From: Karalla daura
Lineage: Eukaryota; Chordata; Actinopteri; Chaetodontiformes; Leiognathidae
Reading direction: 5' to 3'
NCBI GenBank assembly: GCA_029224185.1
Contig: CM055188.1
Coordinates: 29,335,720-29,399,719 of the forward strand
Length of the DNA stretch: 64,000 nt
Shown here: one piece after another, positions 24,290-35,774 of the stretch
How the letters are laid out: each line of letters opens with the position of its first letter
Numbering within the stretch: the first letter of the stretch is position 1
Program-made: the position numbers and the translations under genes
The notes under the pieces: model-generated
Seen by the model: the letters and a program-made list of their open reading frames with translations, nothing else
Told to the model about the DNA's origin: nothing
The model's database searches: none

Positions 24290-26112
24290 TCGGTCCATCC
24301 TCTCCTGGGACGTCCACCCTCTGGAGGAGTCACAGGGGTCTGATGCATCATGGATTGCAGAAAAAGGCGAGGAGCTCTGCAGTTATATCCCTGGTTATTA
24401 AAGCTGACAACTGGAACATGGAATGTCACCTCGCTGGTGGGGAACGAGCCTGAGATTGTGCAAGAGGCTGAGAGCAGAGAAGAAAACTTTCAGACATCCT
24501 AAAGCCTGAAGAGATTCTAGCAAAATCGCTCTATGTCTCAGGAGAGGAAAGAGACCCTTTGGGGTGAATGTGGGCCTGTTGAGCTCAACTGAGAGAATAG
24601 ATGGGCGGTGGAAGGAATACTGAGATCATCGGCTCAATCCATATTCCACGAGACATACTTGAGGAGCAAAGAGCACTGGAGGACTTGGAGGTTGGTCCAC
24701 TCCACTGTGGGGCTTAGGTCGCCAAAGTGCTCTACAGTGGCACTATCTCAGGGGTGAATGAAATATATTCTGACCACCTTCAGGCTCTGTATTGTCATGG
24801 CTGACATGTCATCATTGTGTGACCAAGGGCTAAAGTGTCTCTGGAGTGGTGGTTTCCCTTTTTTAAGAAGGGGGACCAGAGAGTGTGCTCCAACTAATGG
24901 GGGATCACACTGTTCAGCCTCCCTGAGGAAGTGGATCTGGAGAAGGGTTACAGCCTTGTCCCCTTAGGCATCCTCTGACAAGTGATTTGGGTATATGGAC
25001 TGGACGCCTCATTGCTACGGGCCGTCCAGTATTCCCAGAGTCCGGTTTGCATTCCTGGCAGTAAGTCCGACTAGTTTACAGTTGCGGTTGGACTCAGCCA
25101 GGGCTGCCATTTGTCACTCTGTTCATAACATTGATAGACTGAAATGGTGAAAGGTGTCCTTTGGAAGGAAGGATGATGTTGGCAGATGATGTGGCCCTGG
25201 CGGCCATGTTGAACAGTAACCTCCAGCTCACACTGGAGCAGTGAATCGGTCTGGATGAGAATCAGTATCATTTAATCTGAGGTCAGGGTTCTCAACCAAC
25301 AAAGTAATAGACCCTTTTGGAAACTAATCCTACCTATAGTACTACCATGGTTTATCCATAGCACTTCATGGTAACTTCTGGTCTCACTATGTCTTTAAAA
25401 ACATGTTACTCCTTGCAACTGTTACTCCGTCATGGTTTTCATGGTCACCTCACAAAAGTGGAAATAGGGAAAACCATCATGAACCATGGTTATTTAATCA
25501 TAGTAAAATTTTCATTAGGGGACTGCCCAGTTCAGGAGTCCCTCTTGCAAGCAGAGGAACTCAAGTATCTCAGAGTCTTATTCACTAGTTAGGAAAAAAT
25601 CACAGTAAAGTCCACAATGATGTGGCCACTCTATCAGTCTGTGAGGGTTGCGAGGTAAAATTCCTTCTTCATGAACCTGTTGATTCTGTCCCTCACCTAC
25701 AGTCATGAGCTGTCAGTCATGGCCGAAAGGATGAGGCCGTGAGTATAAGCAGCTAAAATTAGCTTTTTTCCATAGGCTGACTTAGCCCAGCCTTAGAGAT
25801 ATGGTGAGGAGCTCAGACATCAAAGCCACTGCTCCTCTGAGATGAACCAACTGAGGGGGTTTGGGCTCTTGGTCAGGATGTCTCTTCGACAGCTCCCTGG
25901 TCATGTGTGGTATGTCAATCCAGGGGATGACCCAGGGGCAGATGCAGGACATGCTGCAGCGATTATATCCCTCTGGCTGATATGAGAACCCCCTTAGGAT
26001 GCCCCCCTTAGAGTTGTTGGAAGAATCTGGGGAGAGGTGTGTCTGGGCTTCACTGTGAAACTGCTGCCTCAGCAATGTGGGCCTAGTTGAGAGTATGATG
26101 GCAAGTGACAAG
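24290..26112 (+). mobile_element. Decayed RTE-clade (Rex3-like) LINE, endonuclease to 3' end
   Basis: Remnant of a non-LTR retrotransposon whose single large protein carried an APE-type endonuclease and a reverse transcriptase. At about 24,404-24,472 the frame reads TGTWNVTSLVGNEPEIVQE, matching the endonuclease N-terminus of this fish family. At 24,868-24,920 'FLRRGTRECAPTNGGSHCSA' in one frame overlies the DNA phrase for the 'KKGDxRxCSNYRGITLLSLP' reverse transcriptase block. At 25,173-25,202 the frame reads MMLADDVALA, covering the catalytic Ala-Asp-Asp box. At 25,548-25,588 it reads QAEELKYLRVLFTS. The tail at 25,980-26,090 matches the family's C-terminal coding region. Total span is about 1.8 kb against over 3 kb for an intact element, so there are large internal deletions, many frameshifts and stops, and one nested insertion. 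It is inactive. Confidence 0.8.
25315..25519. mobile_element. Small inverted-repeat insertion nested in the LINE
   Basis: The LINE coding homology stops at about 25,314 and resumes at about 25,520. The intervening ~205 bases are full of CATGGTT/AACCATG words in both orientations, for example CTACCATGGTTTATCCATAG near the left and TGAACCATGGTTATTTAATC near the right. This suggests a MITE-like DNA element inserted after the LINE. Its exact ends and target duplication are not clean. Confidence 0.55.
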
Positions 26113-27660
26113 ACTTCCTCATCGTTTCAGTGCATTTCATTTTCTCTTTCACTGCCTTTTATTAATTCATACTTTTGGTTCATGTAGTTCTCTGGGAATT
26201 ACTTTTTGATTGAAAGGTGCAGCACAAATAAGTGTTCCCTTGCTCTCACATTCACTGTCATTAGAAGAGCGCAAGAAGAGAATGTGGCACCTTAGATTTG
26301 ATCATCGTTTCCCCACAGGAAATTTCTCAGTAGATGTGAACTTCGGTCTTTTTGCCTCTGAAGGTTTAAAATGTGAGTATCTGAAAGTGTGCTCATTTCC
26401 TTTCACAGTGGTACGAATTGACTTTATTTTAGATTAAATAACTCACTTCTTTTCTTCGAGTTCCTCACACTATGAATTGACGTCAGAGAGATGCAGGACA
26501 TGAAGCTTGGAGAAGTTTGACGTCAAAGATGGATGTCTCACCAGGCATTTAAAGTTTATGTTTACTAATGATAGTCTGTGTTGACAGTTCTCCAAAGGAG
26601 ACATTGGCTTTTAGACTGATCAATGTGCTGATTTTTCCACCTTCAAGCTGCTAGTTCTGTTGGAAAATCCACTTAAAGAGACTTGAATTGTGCTTGAGAC
26701 GTGATTCTCACAAAATTGGCAAGATATCATTCGTGTCAAATCTGAGTAATTGCTTTAAGAGGAAACAGTAGAAAAGTAGATACTGCCCTGGAAACTGGTG
26801 AAGCAATTCTCACAATATTTCCCACTTTAGTGACTCCAAAAAATACTTCCATATCTGCATATTCGGTGCATTTCCTGCTTTAAGCTCTGGCTTTTTTCAA
26901 CTAGAAGCCTTTCATTAGGGACCAGTCTCATATACCTTCCAAGATACATTAACCACATAGCAATGAGCACCACTGCTGTTTCTGTACAATGATTTGGCAG
27001 GAAAGGTGAAAGTTTAAAACTGATGTGATTCTTTCCTCAGTATAAATAATAGATACTCCCCTTCTTATTAGAAGTTGCAGTTACGTGGCTATTTTGGTGT
27101 CTCCAGATTTGTTTTCCATTGGCTCTGAGCCCATAGATGATCTCTCAGGCACCTCCAGATACACAGAAACCTGGACAGGGTCTGTGTTTCTAGCACCAGG
27201 GCAGAGTTTAAGCAAAAACAGGAGCATTAGAGAGACTCATCTGAAGTCATGTTGGCCTGCTGGAAAGAGATGAAAAGCTTGCTAGAAATAGCTCTGCAGA
27301 TCTGACTTTAAAAGTGGTTGAAAAATGGTTGTGACTCATAGGAGGTGGGATCTATAAATAGCTGCGTTGCTGTGATAACCTCTTGATTTATCAGAGGAGG
27401 ATGAGGATGACTCACTCTGCCAGCATGGGGAATTGTGAATGAGCAGACAGGAAAGTGAAGGCATCACACATGTCTGCGCACGCAGCGGATCCACCGGGTG
27501 CTGGCAGCCTTTTCTTAATGTGACAATGTGTTCCTTTGGCGTTAACACAATCAGCAGGTGGTTATTCAGAAAACAGCACTGCAAGGAAAGACACACGGAC
27601 GTCCTGCTTCGTGAGATAGGATGAGAATTTTGATCAGTTTGTGTGCTGCCAGACTGCAAT
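26113..27660. other. Gene-free stretch
   Basis: I see no exon, RNA gene or recognisable repeat in this interval. Confidence 0.5.
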
Positions 27661-27765
27661 CATTGGGATATATATGAACATATATGTGATATGTGTGTAT
27701 ACAGTATATGTGTATATATATATGTGTATGTGTGTGTGTGCATATATATATAGAGAGAGAGAGTG

Positions 27766-27766
<1 letters not shown>
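27661..27766. repeat. TA/TG/GA-rich lead-in to the GATA array
   Basis: Interrupted TATATG, TGTG and GAGA steps directly flank the GATA array and probably belong to the same unstable simple-sequence locus. Confidence 0.7.
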
Positions 27767-28039
<273 letters not shown>

Positions 28040-28135
28040 CTGTTTGCCAGTCTGAAAGCTGACATCTGCTGTTCTCAGCCACCTTCTGGGCAACTTCTAT
28101 TCCATACCTGGCACAGATGTTTCTGTACACCCTGG
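28040..28135 (-). mobile_element. LINE-like coding scrap next to the GATA array
   Basis: On the minus strand the frame reads VYRNICARYGIEVAQKVAEN. This resembles the 'YRNICxxYGLExPxxVxEN' stretch found downstream of the reverse transcriptase in some fish non-LTR retrotransposons. The reading frame runs straight into the GATA array and is lost. The clade is not assigned. Confidence 0.3.
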
Positions 28136-28848
28136 CACTATGTGCTGGACTGTCTCAGTTCAGTAAGCCCTTTGCAGCCCTTTCCAGTCTTCTCAGTATC
28201 AGCCATTTCTTCAGTTTGATGGTGATATATACCGTGTAGGGGCGTGTCCCTCCGTGTTGTCTGCTCCTCTGCCTCATCGGGTTTCTGCTGCCTGAGGCAT
28301 TCAATTAGCACTTCATCATTTGGGGCTACGTTCTTTGTATCTGCAGAGCAGCTGATGGTGAGAGCTGCTCGCTGTTGAGATTTTCAACTATCAGCTTAAC
28401 TGCATTCATTGCAAGTTATTATAAGTTTGTAGTTTCAGTATCAGTTTGATGAATTTGCTTTGGTTTCATTGAAAAACAAGATGTGTGGCAAAAGAAAGCA
28501 GCACAATATATGGAAATTAAACAAATTTGATATTGAAACTTGGTTAATGCCTTGGGACTTGGTAAAGATCACTGGTTCATGCCTTATAGTGACAGTGACA
28601 CAAAACCTAAAAAACCTTAAGTTTGTATATGAAAGTTGCCTGTTGTCAATCACGGCTGAAACAGAGTGGAAAAAGTGATGCAAATTTCCTTAGTTTCGCC
28701 GTTTTTCACAATGTCTTTGATATACAAAAGACTTCATCAGTACATAATTTCCACAGTAAAATAATGATCCTGAAATGTTTTTGATGAAACAGAAGTTAAT
28801 TACATTGTTTCTGCAAAAAGGGTTTTCTTTTTCTCCCCCCCGTTATGG

Positions 28849-28876
28849 TCTCTCTCTCTTTCTCTCTCTCTTCTTT
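28849..28876. repeat. (CT)n microsatellite
   Basis: Imperfect CT steps with a single TTT interruption, preceded by a C7 run. Confidence 0.85.
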
Positions 28877-30969
28877 TGAACACCACACATTTGCAGATGC
28901 TATGAGTTTCTACTTCATGTGCTAAAAACCATTTATTTATTATTGGATGACTGATACAACTGTTCCTTGTCCCAGTTTCAATCTGAGTTTTTTCGTGTGA
29001 CGTTTTGGTCTCCACTGCAGTCGTAGATGAATATTCTTCCCATTAGACTTGTTTTTTTCCCCACTGTGATCTTATCTCAGAGCTCACATCTTCTGCAGTG
29101 AATAAAATCATGTATTTTCCAAAAATGTATGCAACCTTTCAAGGTTGGAGTTTAGTGTTTCCATGTCAAAATTATAATGTGATTGGCTTGATGTCTTGCA
29201 GAAACTGTTATCTTGAAAAGAAAAATGAGTCAGCATTAATCTTAAATATTAATATGTCTTTCAAAGCAGCACACAGTTCTGTGTCACATTTGTGCATTGT
29301 GATGTGAATAACAACAGACTCCTGGCCAAAAACGTACAGCAGATTCGTCAGATTGGTTCTTCCTCAGTGTCTGATTCCTCCTCTGATTCTGGCTCATACA
29401 TGTAAAGTTGGCTGTGTACGTGCACTATAGCTGCATCCCTCCAGTTATCACTTAGTTTGCAAAAAAAGTAACAAAACTGTCATTTCAATAAGAATGTTAA
29501 GTGTGAGTGGCAGGAAAGATATTCTATTAGCACAAAGCCCGCGTGTGGTGTGAAAGGATGCCAGAGCTGTGCAGGAACTGACCTGACTATTCCCAGACCT
29601 AAAAGCCTGGATTGCAAAAGGGGCTTGTAAGATAGCATTTCTGATGAAGCCATGGCTCCTTGCTGAAATTGGAGAATCAAGAGATGTACGTCATTCAAAC
29701 ACTGTAAGTCTGCTTTAACGTGATGCAGCACTCTGCAGGTAACGCGACATTCATTTCCTTTTTCACAGAGGAAAAATGTGCTAGACTTGAGTCTCTGTCC
29801 TACCCTATACAGCTGATGGGAGCAGTGGTGAGGTCTCAGGTGTGTGTCATGGTGAAATAGCTTTTCCTGTTGTAGAATTGTCAGAAATTAATGACTCTGT
29901 GACCTTTTGTTTTTCTAAGACTAAGATATAGACTAAGCAATAGGGATTGTGGTAGTTTTGTGAATGAAGTGTGCTCAATTTATTTGTCCACCCTTGTTTC
30001 AATTCACACAATGACTGTGCACTCCATTGTTGTTCCCATCTGGCAAGAGTGGGTAAAAAAAACAAAAAAATACAACAATAACAACAAATGGCAAAGCAAG
30101 GATCACTTTACCAACTATGATCTAGAAGGTAGGATGGAACAGAGTGAAGACACAGGAAACAATAACAGCACACAGTTTTTGTTTCATCCTGAAAAATTTG
30201 AAGTATGTTTTGACATCATCACATCTGCTGATCTTGAATTCTCGTGGCTAAACAACTGGAACATCTGGAGCTTAAGTTTCTGCAGGAAGTGTGCCAAATC
30301 CCTATACACCTTTCTGTCTGTTCTGTTTGTCTTTGTCATTGTTTGGTTTAACTTGACATTTAGACTATTTTTTTTTTGGATGTATGAATGCATCTTCTTA
30401 TGATGAGACCGTCCCTCTTTGTCTTCGCTTAAGCTGATGTTGGTCAAAGGAAATGAAGAACTTGCAGGAAACCTTTGCCCAAGTCTTCAGAAATCCCCAT
30501 TTAATGTATAAAGTCATTGCCCTCAGCAGACCACAGCGGTGAGCTGTGAGTATATCCAGCGTCCTGCGTGCTTTTATATGAATAGTTTTTGAGGATGGTG
30601 GCTTTTAAAGGAGGACTCAAAGTGTGTTTTTAACTTTTAAAGTATGTTTTGAGAAGTTTCCTGCAATAAACTCAGGCCAAACACTCACTTTGTCCTGTTT
30701 ATTTACCAAAGCACGAACAGAACAACCAAATAAGGACCAGTTAAAGAAAACTTTGACTTTGCAGCAGAGGCTTATAAAAAAAAAAATTAAAGGGTTAGGG
30801 TTAGGGGTTAGTTGTTTCTTTATTTAGAGTTTCTACCTGGAGCATCGTAATATCAGCAAGATATCAGCAGAGGAAATACAAAGGTATAAAGCCAAAGACT
30901 TATCTGCTCTGTACTCTGTAGTGGTGTTACTGGGATCTTCTGGAGCCTTTCTCATAAACGCACACGTAG

Positions 30970-31072
30970 GATGAATGCAGGGAACACATGCAGGACAGGT
31001 TGCCAGTCAATCACAGTGCACACACGCACCATTTACTCTCACACTCAGGAGCAATTTTAGAGTCAATAATTT
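30970..31072 (-). mobile_element. Teleost SINE-like repeat, 3' half (minus)
   Basis: GACAGGTTGCCAGTCAATCA, ACCATTTACTCTCACACTCA and GGAGCAATTTTAGAGTCAAT are the minus-strand versions of the phrases 'gatggactggcgacctgtcc', 'tgaatgtgagtgtgaatggt' and 'gactctaaattgcc' that define this family. Confidence 0.65.
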
Positions 31073-31303
31073 ATATCATATGCAAATAAATTGCGTAACA
31101 ATGGTACGGCCACAGCCAGCAGGCACTGGTGATGGACTGTAGCAACAGGACTAAAGGTCTCCTCTTATCGTTTCAGTAAGTGGAAATCTGGTGTCGATAG
31201 GCAAAAGGTTGTTGAGTGCACATGCCTTTTTGACACGTCATTTATTTCCACTGTTTGACCCTCTTAGGACATTATTATGACTTTTTTTTCCTCTCCTCTT
31301 AAG

Positions 31304-31391
31304 ATCAAGGAAAGGTACTGGAAGATGACCCTGAGGACAGACCATTGAGGTCTTTAAGCCTGCCCACTTACGCCAGCGTGTCCTTTAGCAG
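31304..31391 (+). CDS. Candidate orphan internal exon, unidentified gene
   Basis: A pyrimidine-rich tract (CTTTTTTTTCCTCTCCTCTT) ends in AAG at 31,303, and the segment ends in CAG|GTGAGTCA, a near-perfect vertebrate donor. The exon would be 88 bases. Two frames have stops. The third, entered after one base from the previous exon, is open and reads QGKVLEDDPEDRPLRSLSLP then TYASVSFSR. The composition (acidic, then Ser/Leu-rich) looks like a cytoplasmic linker rather than repeat translation. No partner exon was found in the window, and I do not recognise the protein. If real, it belongs to a plus-strand gene with introns larger than tens of kilobases. It could also be a chance open segment, since about a quarter of random 88-base stretches would be open in a given frame. 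Confidence 0.33.
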
Positions 31392-31444
31392 GTGAGTCAT
31401 GTCAGCATTCAGAGCGATATGTACTGCCACTGTCTAGAAAGGAG

Positions 31445-32349
31445 GGATCGTTATTTTGACAGTTTTTCCCATTGTTTGAATTTGCCTGCAAAGAAAATGA
31501 GCAAAATGGGTTTGAACCTCTCTGATTGTTCAGAAAATGTTCTGCTTCTTGTTATGTTAATGAATCTTTAATGTTTTGTACCAGAAGACAGCCAGAGTAT
31601 AACAATAGTGCTATGATCTACAAGACATTTTATGTTTAATTAGCAGTTATTAACAATGTGCAAACTTAATCATGGTAAATGTTTTTGTGATAACCCAAGG
31701 TATAATTTGATTCTGACAGTATGTCCACTGGGGGAATACAGGTGACAAGGTTCAGGTTCCCTCTCCACTAAATGCCTCCCATTGGGTATTTTTTCTTATA
31801 TGTTTGGGTTTTTTTTAGATTATCTTATAGTCTAATTTTAATAAACAATAAAATGTAATGTTACAGTCTGGTGAAGAAGGAATCAATGTTATCTCCTGCT
31901 AGAAGCAATTTAGCAGTTTGTTGTATGACATTTTGAGGTCAGAAATTAGTTAGCTGAGTTCTGTCAGTTATATGGTGGTGGAGAAATCTGAGCTGCTAGG
32001 AGCTAAGAGACATCAATGAATTCACTATGAATTATTTTGTGCATACAAATTATTTTCTTATGGGAACATGATCATTTTCTTCTGATAGAACGTTTTGTTG
32101 TTTGACATTTAGGGTTAAAATAAATGAGTTCTTCCCATCATAAGGTAGCTTCAGATGTCTAGAGAGAAATATACATACAAATTAATAATAAACTATCTTG
32201 TCTGTGCAGTATAATAAGATGTGACCTGATGGGACTTCAGAAACTGTACCGCAGAAACTGAATCTACAAAAGCAATCCAGAAAATCTGTCTTGTAACAAG
32301 CACATCAGGAGGATCTGCAGATGCAGCCAGATGAAAGATAAAAGTAAGA
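31445..32349 (+). repeat. Copy A of a ~0.9-kb direct repeat
   Basis: It aligns along its whole length with 34,290-35,150. Shared blocks include AATGGGTTTGA(A/G)CCTCTCTG, CTCTCCACTAAATGCCTC, TTTGTTGTATGACATTTTGA, ATTATTTTGTGCATACAAAT and GATCTGCAGATGCAGCCAGA. I see small indels and substitutions throughout, roughly one base in five by eye, so the copies are old. No coding frame is shared. Confidence 0.85.
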
Positions 32350-32924
32350 GCTCTTTAGTCATGGGTGGCTGCATGGCTTCAGCTGGAACAACAAACTAGC
32401 CCTAATATTATACCTCGTGTATACGCTGAGATTTCAAAGCCTGTACAACGTGGACCGGCAGCCATTAAACATTAATTTGCCACTCACAGAGCATGTTGAA
32501 TCATACCTACAAGTTCCCATTGCTCACATCAGGTCCGTTAATTTACTTCTTATTTGTCACAAAAAAAAAAGACTCCTTTGATTGTTTGGGGCAGAACATA
32601 AGACAACGGTGTACATACTCACAGTTCAGTGTAGTTCAGTGCATAGACAGAAACTTGTATAATACCTCTAAAGCTGATGCTAAGAGAGCTGAATCACACA
32701 ATACAATTTGTAGGATTTCCGCTTGAACACTGAAGACTCACTTCATGAGTAGTTGTTGCTCACTGTCACAAAGAAGCACACATATGACTCAGACATCCTT
32801 GCTCTTTCTTAACCCTCCATCCATTCATGTTTTGATACTGTGGGCACAGAAATCCTGCCTGCAGTTAAACAAGGAATAAGTCCTTACCAGCAGGATGCTC
32901 TAAAAGGTCTCTCAGAACTCTCCA

Positions 32925-33160
32925 GCACATCCAGAACACTGCAGCTCATGTTCTGACAAACACTTACTGTAGAGGAGAGATCATATCTCTCCTGTTCTGG
33001 CTTCTCTGTACTAGGCCCCTGTATTACACAGAATACAATTCAAAACCCTTCTTCTTAGAAAGAAAACTCTACATGCACTGCCACCATCTTATATCTCAGA
33101 TCTGATAGAACTATATTACTAGAAAACATCATTTATCAGTTTCAGTCGTGGAAGCAGAAG
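32925..33160 (+). mobile_element. L2/Rex1-like LINE ORF2 remnant
   Basis: It is readable only by shifting frames: LQHIQNTAAHVLTNT, then SPVLASLY, then FKTLLLRKKTLHALPPSYIS with DLIELYY following. These correspond in order to the conserved region downstream of the reverse transcriptase in L2/Rex1-type LINEs ('QN.AAR.LT', 'SPVLASLHWLPV', 'FK.LLL..KALHGLAPSYLSDLI'). At least two frameshifts. It directly precedes the element at 33,210. Confidence 0.6.
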
Positions 33161-33209
33161 ATTCTTCACCTCTCTCTTTCTCCCTCCCTCTGTGCATTGA
33201 TTCATTCTG

Positions 33210-33930
33210 TTCAATTTTATTTTAAGTGCCAGTTCATACCAACGTCATTTCAAGACAATTTTACATGAACAAAACAACAAGCCCCAAGCCCACCAAAACT
33301 AAACAGGATCTAATGAGCATGCCAAGGCAATGGAGGGCCTTTAATGATGAGAAAACCTCAGAAGCCTGAGTTTGGTTGAAATAAAAGTCTGTAGGACACA
33401 ATCAGTAACGGTATGAGAGATTGGCCGGGTTTATGCAAACGTCTGGAATCCAGAGGAGCCAAAGTAGTAGCAGTGGGTGGAGGCAGGGCCACGTTGAGGG
33501 TCCAGGATCCAGCACAGCATCCATGGGGTCCAGGAGGGGAGGAAACCCCAAGTCTCTGAGGACAGGGAGGTCCTTGGTCTGACAGACCCCGGCCCAAGGA
33601 CTCCAAGCTCTGTTGATGTGAGCTCCAGGTATTGACTACTGCTGTTACCCCAGCACTTCCACGTTCAGATGTCCTAGGGATTAAGATCTAACTATAAGGT
33701 TTTTCAAAAAGGAGGGTTTTAAGTCGACTCTGGAATGAAGAGAGGGTGTGTGCCTCCTGGACTGAAACTGGTAGATGGCTCCCCAGGAGAGTTTTTTTCC
33801 CCACTCTCTTGCAGCTTGCTCATATGTGAGATTTGTTGGGCTCTTTAGTTCTTCTCTATCATTTTATGTGTCTGAGATAACATTGTTATGAACTGACAGT
33901 TTAAATAAAGTTTGATTGGATTGAATTGAA
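33210..33930 (+). mobile_element. Teleost inverted-repeat element, near full length (~720 bp)
   Basis: The left end (33,210-33,257, AGTGCCAGTTCATACCAACG inside) and right end (33,869-33,930, GATAACATTGTTATGAACTG inside) are imperfect reverse complements of about 50 bases, so the element has terminal inverted repeats. The interior holds GGTCCAGGATCCAGCACAGC-type blocks and GGGTTTTAAGTCGACTCTGG, which I remember as parts of a very common fish interspersed repeat. There is no transposase, so it is non-autonomous. A truncated relative lies at 10,336-10,745. Confidence 0.65.
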
Positions 33931-34289
33931 CTCACTTGAACTTGCTATACTTCATTAATATCATATTACATCTTGTTTTCACATTCCTGAGACATCCGAA
34001 CATTGCTTGCCCATTATTTGATAAAATTCAATAAAAACCCCTGCACACATTTCTGCACTGTTGTTATGCAAGGCACAAATAGTGATTTGTCTGTGCTGTT
34101 GACACTTTTATTGATGTTCACATGCAAAACCTTTCTGGAGTCCATATTACAAGAATCAAATGTTGCTTGCCCCGGAAAAATAGATGTAAACGAATAGCAG
34201 AGGTAAAAGTTTGGAATCAAAGCTTACACCACTGTGCTGGTGGGAGAGACTCTCCACAGTGAGGGCCACAAGGCGGGCATGGACTACAG

Positions 34290-35150
34290 GATTGCTATTT
34301 TGACCACTTTTCCTGCTGAGTTTGCCTGCATATGATCAGACAAAGAAAATAATCAAAATGGGTTTGAGCCTCTCTGATTGTTCAGAAAATGTTCTGCCTC
34401 CTGTTAAGTTTATGAAATCTTAATGTCTTGCATCAGAAAAGACAGTATTGCTATAATCTACAAGGAATTTTATATTTAATCAGCAATTTGTGCAAACTCC
34501 ATTGGGGTGATGTAAATTATTGTGGTAACCCAAGCAGGGATAATTTCATTCTGACATATGCACACAGGAGGAATAAAGGTGATGAAGTTCAGGTTCTCTC
34601 TCCACTAAATGCCTCTCATTGGGTATTTTACTTCAATGTTTTTATTTTAATCAAATAGTCCCTAGAACCCAATACTCCAGTAATCTGCATAAACTATAAA
34701 ATGTAATGTCACAGCCTGGTGATGAAGGAATCACAATGTTATCTTCAGCTTAGAAGCAATTTAGCATTTTGTTGTATGACATTTTGAGGTTAAAAATCAG
34801 TTGCTGAGTTCTATGGTGTATACGATGGGGGTAAAAACCTGACGAGACATCTATGAGGTTACAGTAATTATTATACACAATTATTTTGTGCATACAAATG
34901 AATTCCTCATGGGAACGTGATAATTGTCTGTTAAGTGAGGTGCCAGTGAGCTTTAGCAGTCCTGAGAGACATACAAATTTATAATAAACTATTTTGTCTG
35001 TGCAGGACAAATACTGTATTATGTGACCCCACTAGAAACTGTGTACAACACAAAGTGAATCTGCAAAAGAAATACAGAAAAACTCTCTTTCTTGTAACAA
35101 ACACTTTAGGTGGATCTGCAGATGCAGCCAGATGAAAGATGGAAGTAAGA
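34290..35150 (+). repeat. Copy B of the ~0.9-kb direct repeat
   Basis: Partner of 31,445-32,349 in the same orientation, offset by about 2.8 kb. The homology stops at the same GATGAAAGAT(A/G)(A/G)AAGTAAGA boundary on the right in both copies. The DNA between the copies carries the LINE remnant and the inverted-repeat element. Confidence 0.85.
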
Positions 35151-35381
35151 TTAAAACATTTAAGCTTTATTATAAAGGGATGGTAGTGACAGTTGAACTA
35201 TTTCTAAAAGCTGTATGTCAGCACCAGAGCAGTTTAAACCAAGAGGAGAAACTGCAGAGAAATACAACGAAATAGCCTCCTAGTTATCTGTTATGTGGAA
35301 GCCGTTTTGAGTGCTAGTGTTGCATGAATGCTCATGACCAATGAGGCCAACTTCACAGTATACTATATTCAGCACAGAATC

Positions 35382-35468
35382 TCTGTGTGTCCGTGTGTGT
35401 GTGTGTGTGCGTGTGTGGGTGTGTGTGTGTGTGTGTGTGTGTGGGTGTGTGTGTGTGTGTGTGGGTGT
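35382..35468. repeat. (GT)n microsatellite with GGGT interruptions
   Basis: About 40 GT steps with TGGGTG and TGCGTG interruptions. The overlapping frames in this region are repeat translations. Confidence 0.92.
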
Positions 35469-35601
35469 AAGAATACAAATATTTCACTGCAGCAGCAATT
35501 CCCCTCACAGGAAACCTCACTTTCTGCTCAGTTCCACAAAATGTGTACAAAACTTTCTTTTCATTGTAGAATAATTGTAGAGTTGGTAAAGTTGGTTGCC
35601 T

Positions 35602-35770
35602 ACAGTGGCCCTGAAGGTCAAAACACAACAACAGTTTCACAAAACACAAGGACATTAGAGAAAACACATCATTTCAGAAAACACAACATTTCCGTTTTGT
35701 GAAATGTGTTTTCTGTATTTCTGTGTTTTTGTTAACTGTTAACAAAACTGTTGTTGTGACTGTTGTTATA
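35602..35770. mobile_element. Small fold-back (MITE-like) element
   Basis: The left side (TACAGTGGCCCTGAAGGTCA then ACACAACAACAGTTTCAC) and right side (AACAAAACTGTTGTTGTGAC) are complementary, and AGAAAACACATCATTTCAG pairs imperfectly with GTGAAATGTGTTTTCTGT near the centre. The whole reads as one imperfect hairpin of AAAACAC/GTGTTTT words, a pattern I associate with a common fish MITE. Confidence 0.55.
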
Positions 35771-35774
35771 GGTT

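Larger units (their letters stand above)
28140..31290. other. Gene-free stretch
   Basis: No supported exon. It contains a CT microsatellite, one SINE scrap (listed) and a three-step telomere-like word near 30,792. The overlapping plus and minus frames around 28,440-28,680 and 29,960-30,450 lack any family resemblance. Confidence 0.45.

Noticed and set aside
30792..30812. Telomere-like GGGTTAGGGTTAGGGG (also near 35,807 and, reversed, near 53,061)
   Set aside because: Only two to three steps each; far too short to be an interstitial telomere or fusion scar.
33358..33606. 82-residue Pro/Gly-rich minus frame
   Set aside because: Lies entirely within the non-coding inverted-repeat element at 33,210-33,930.
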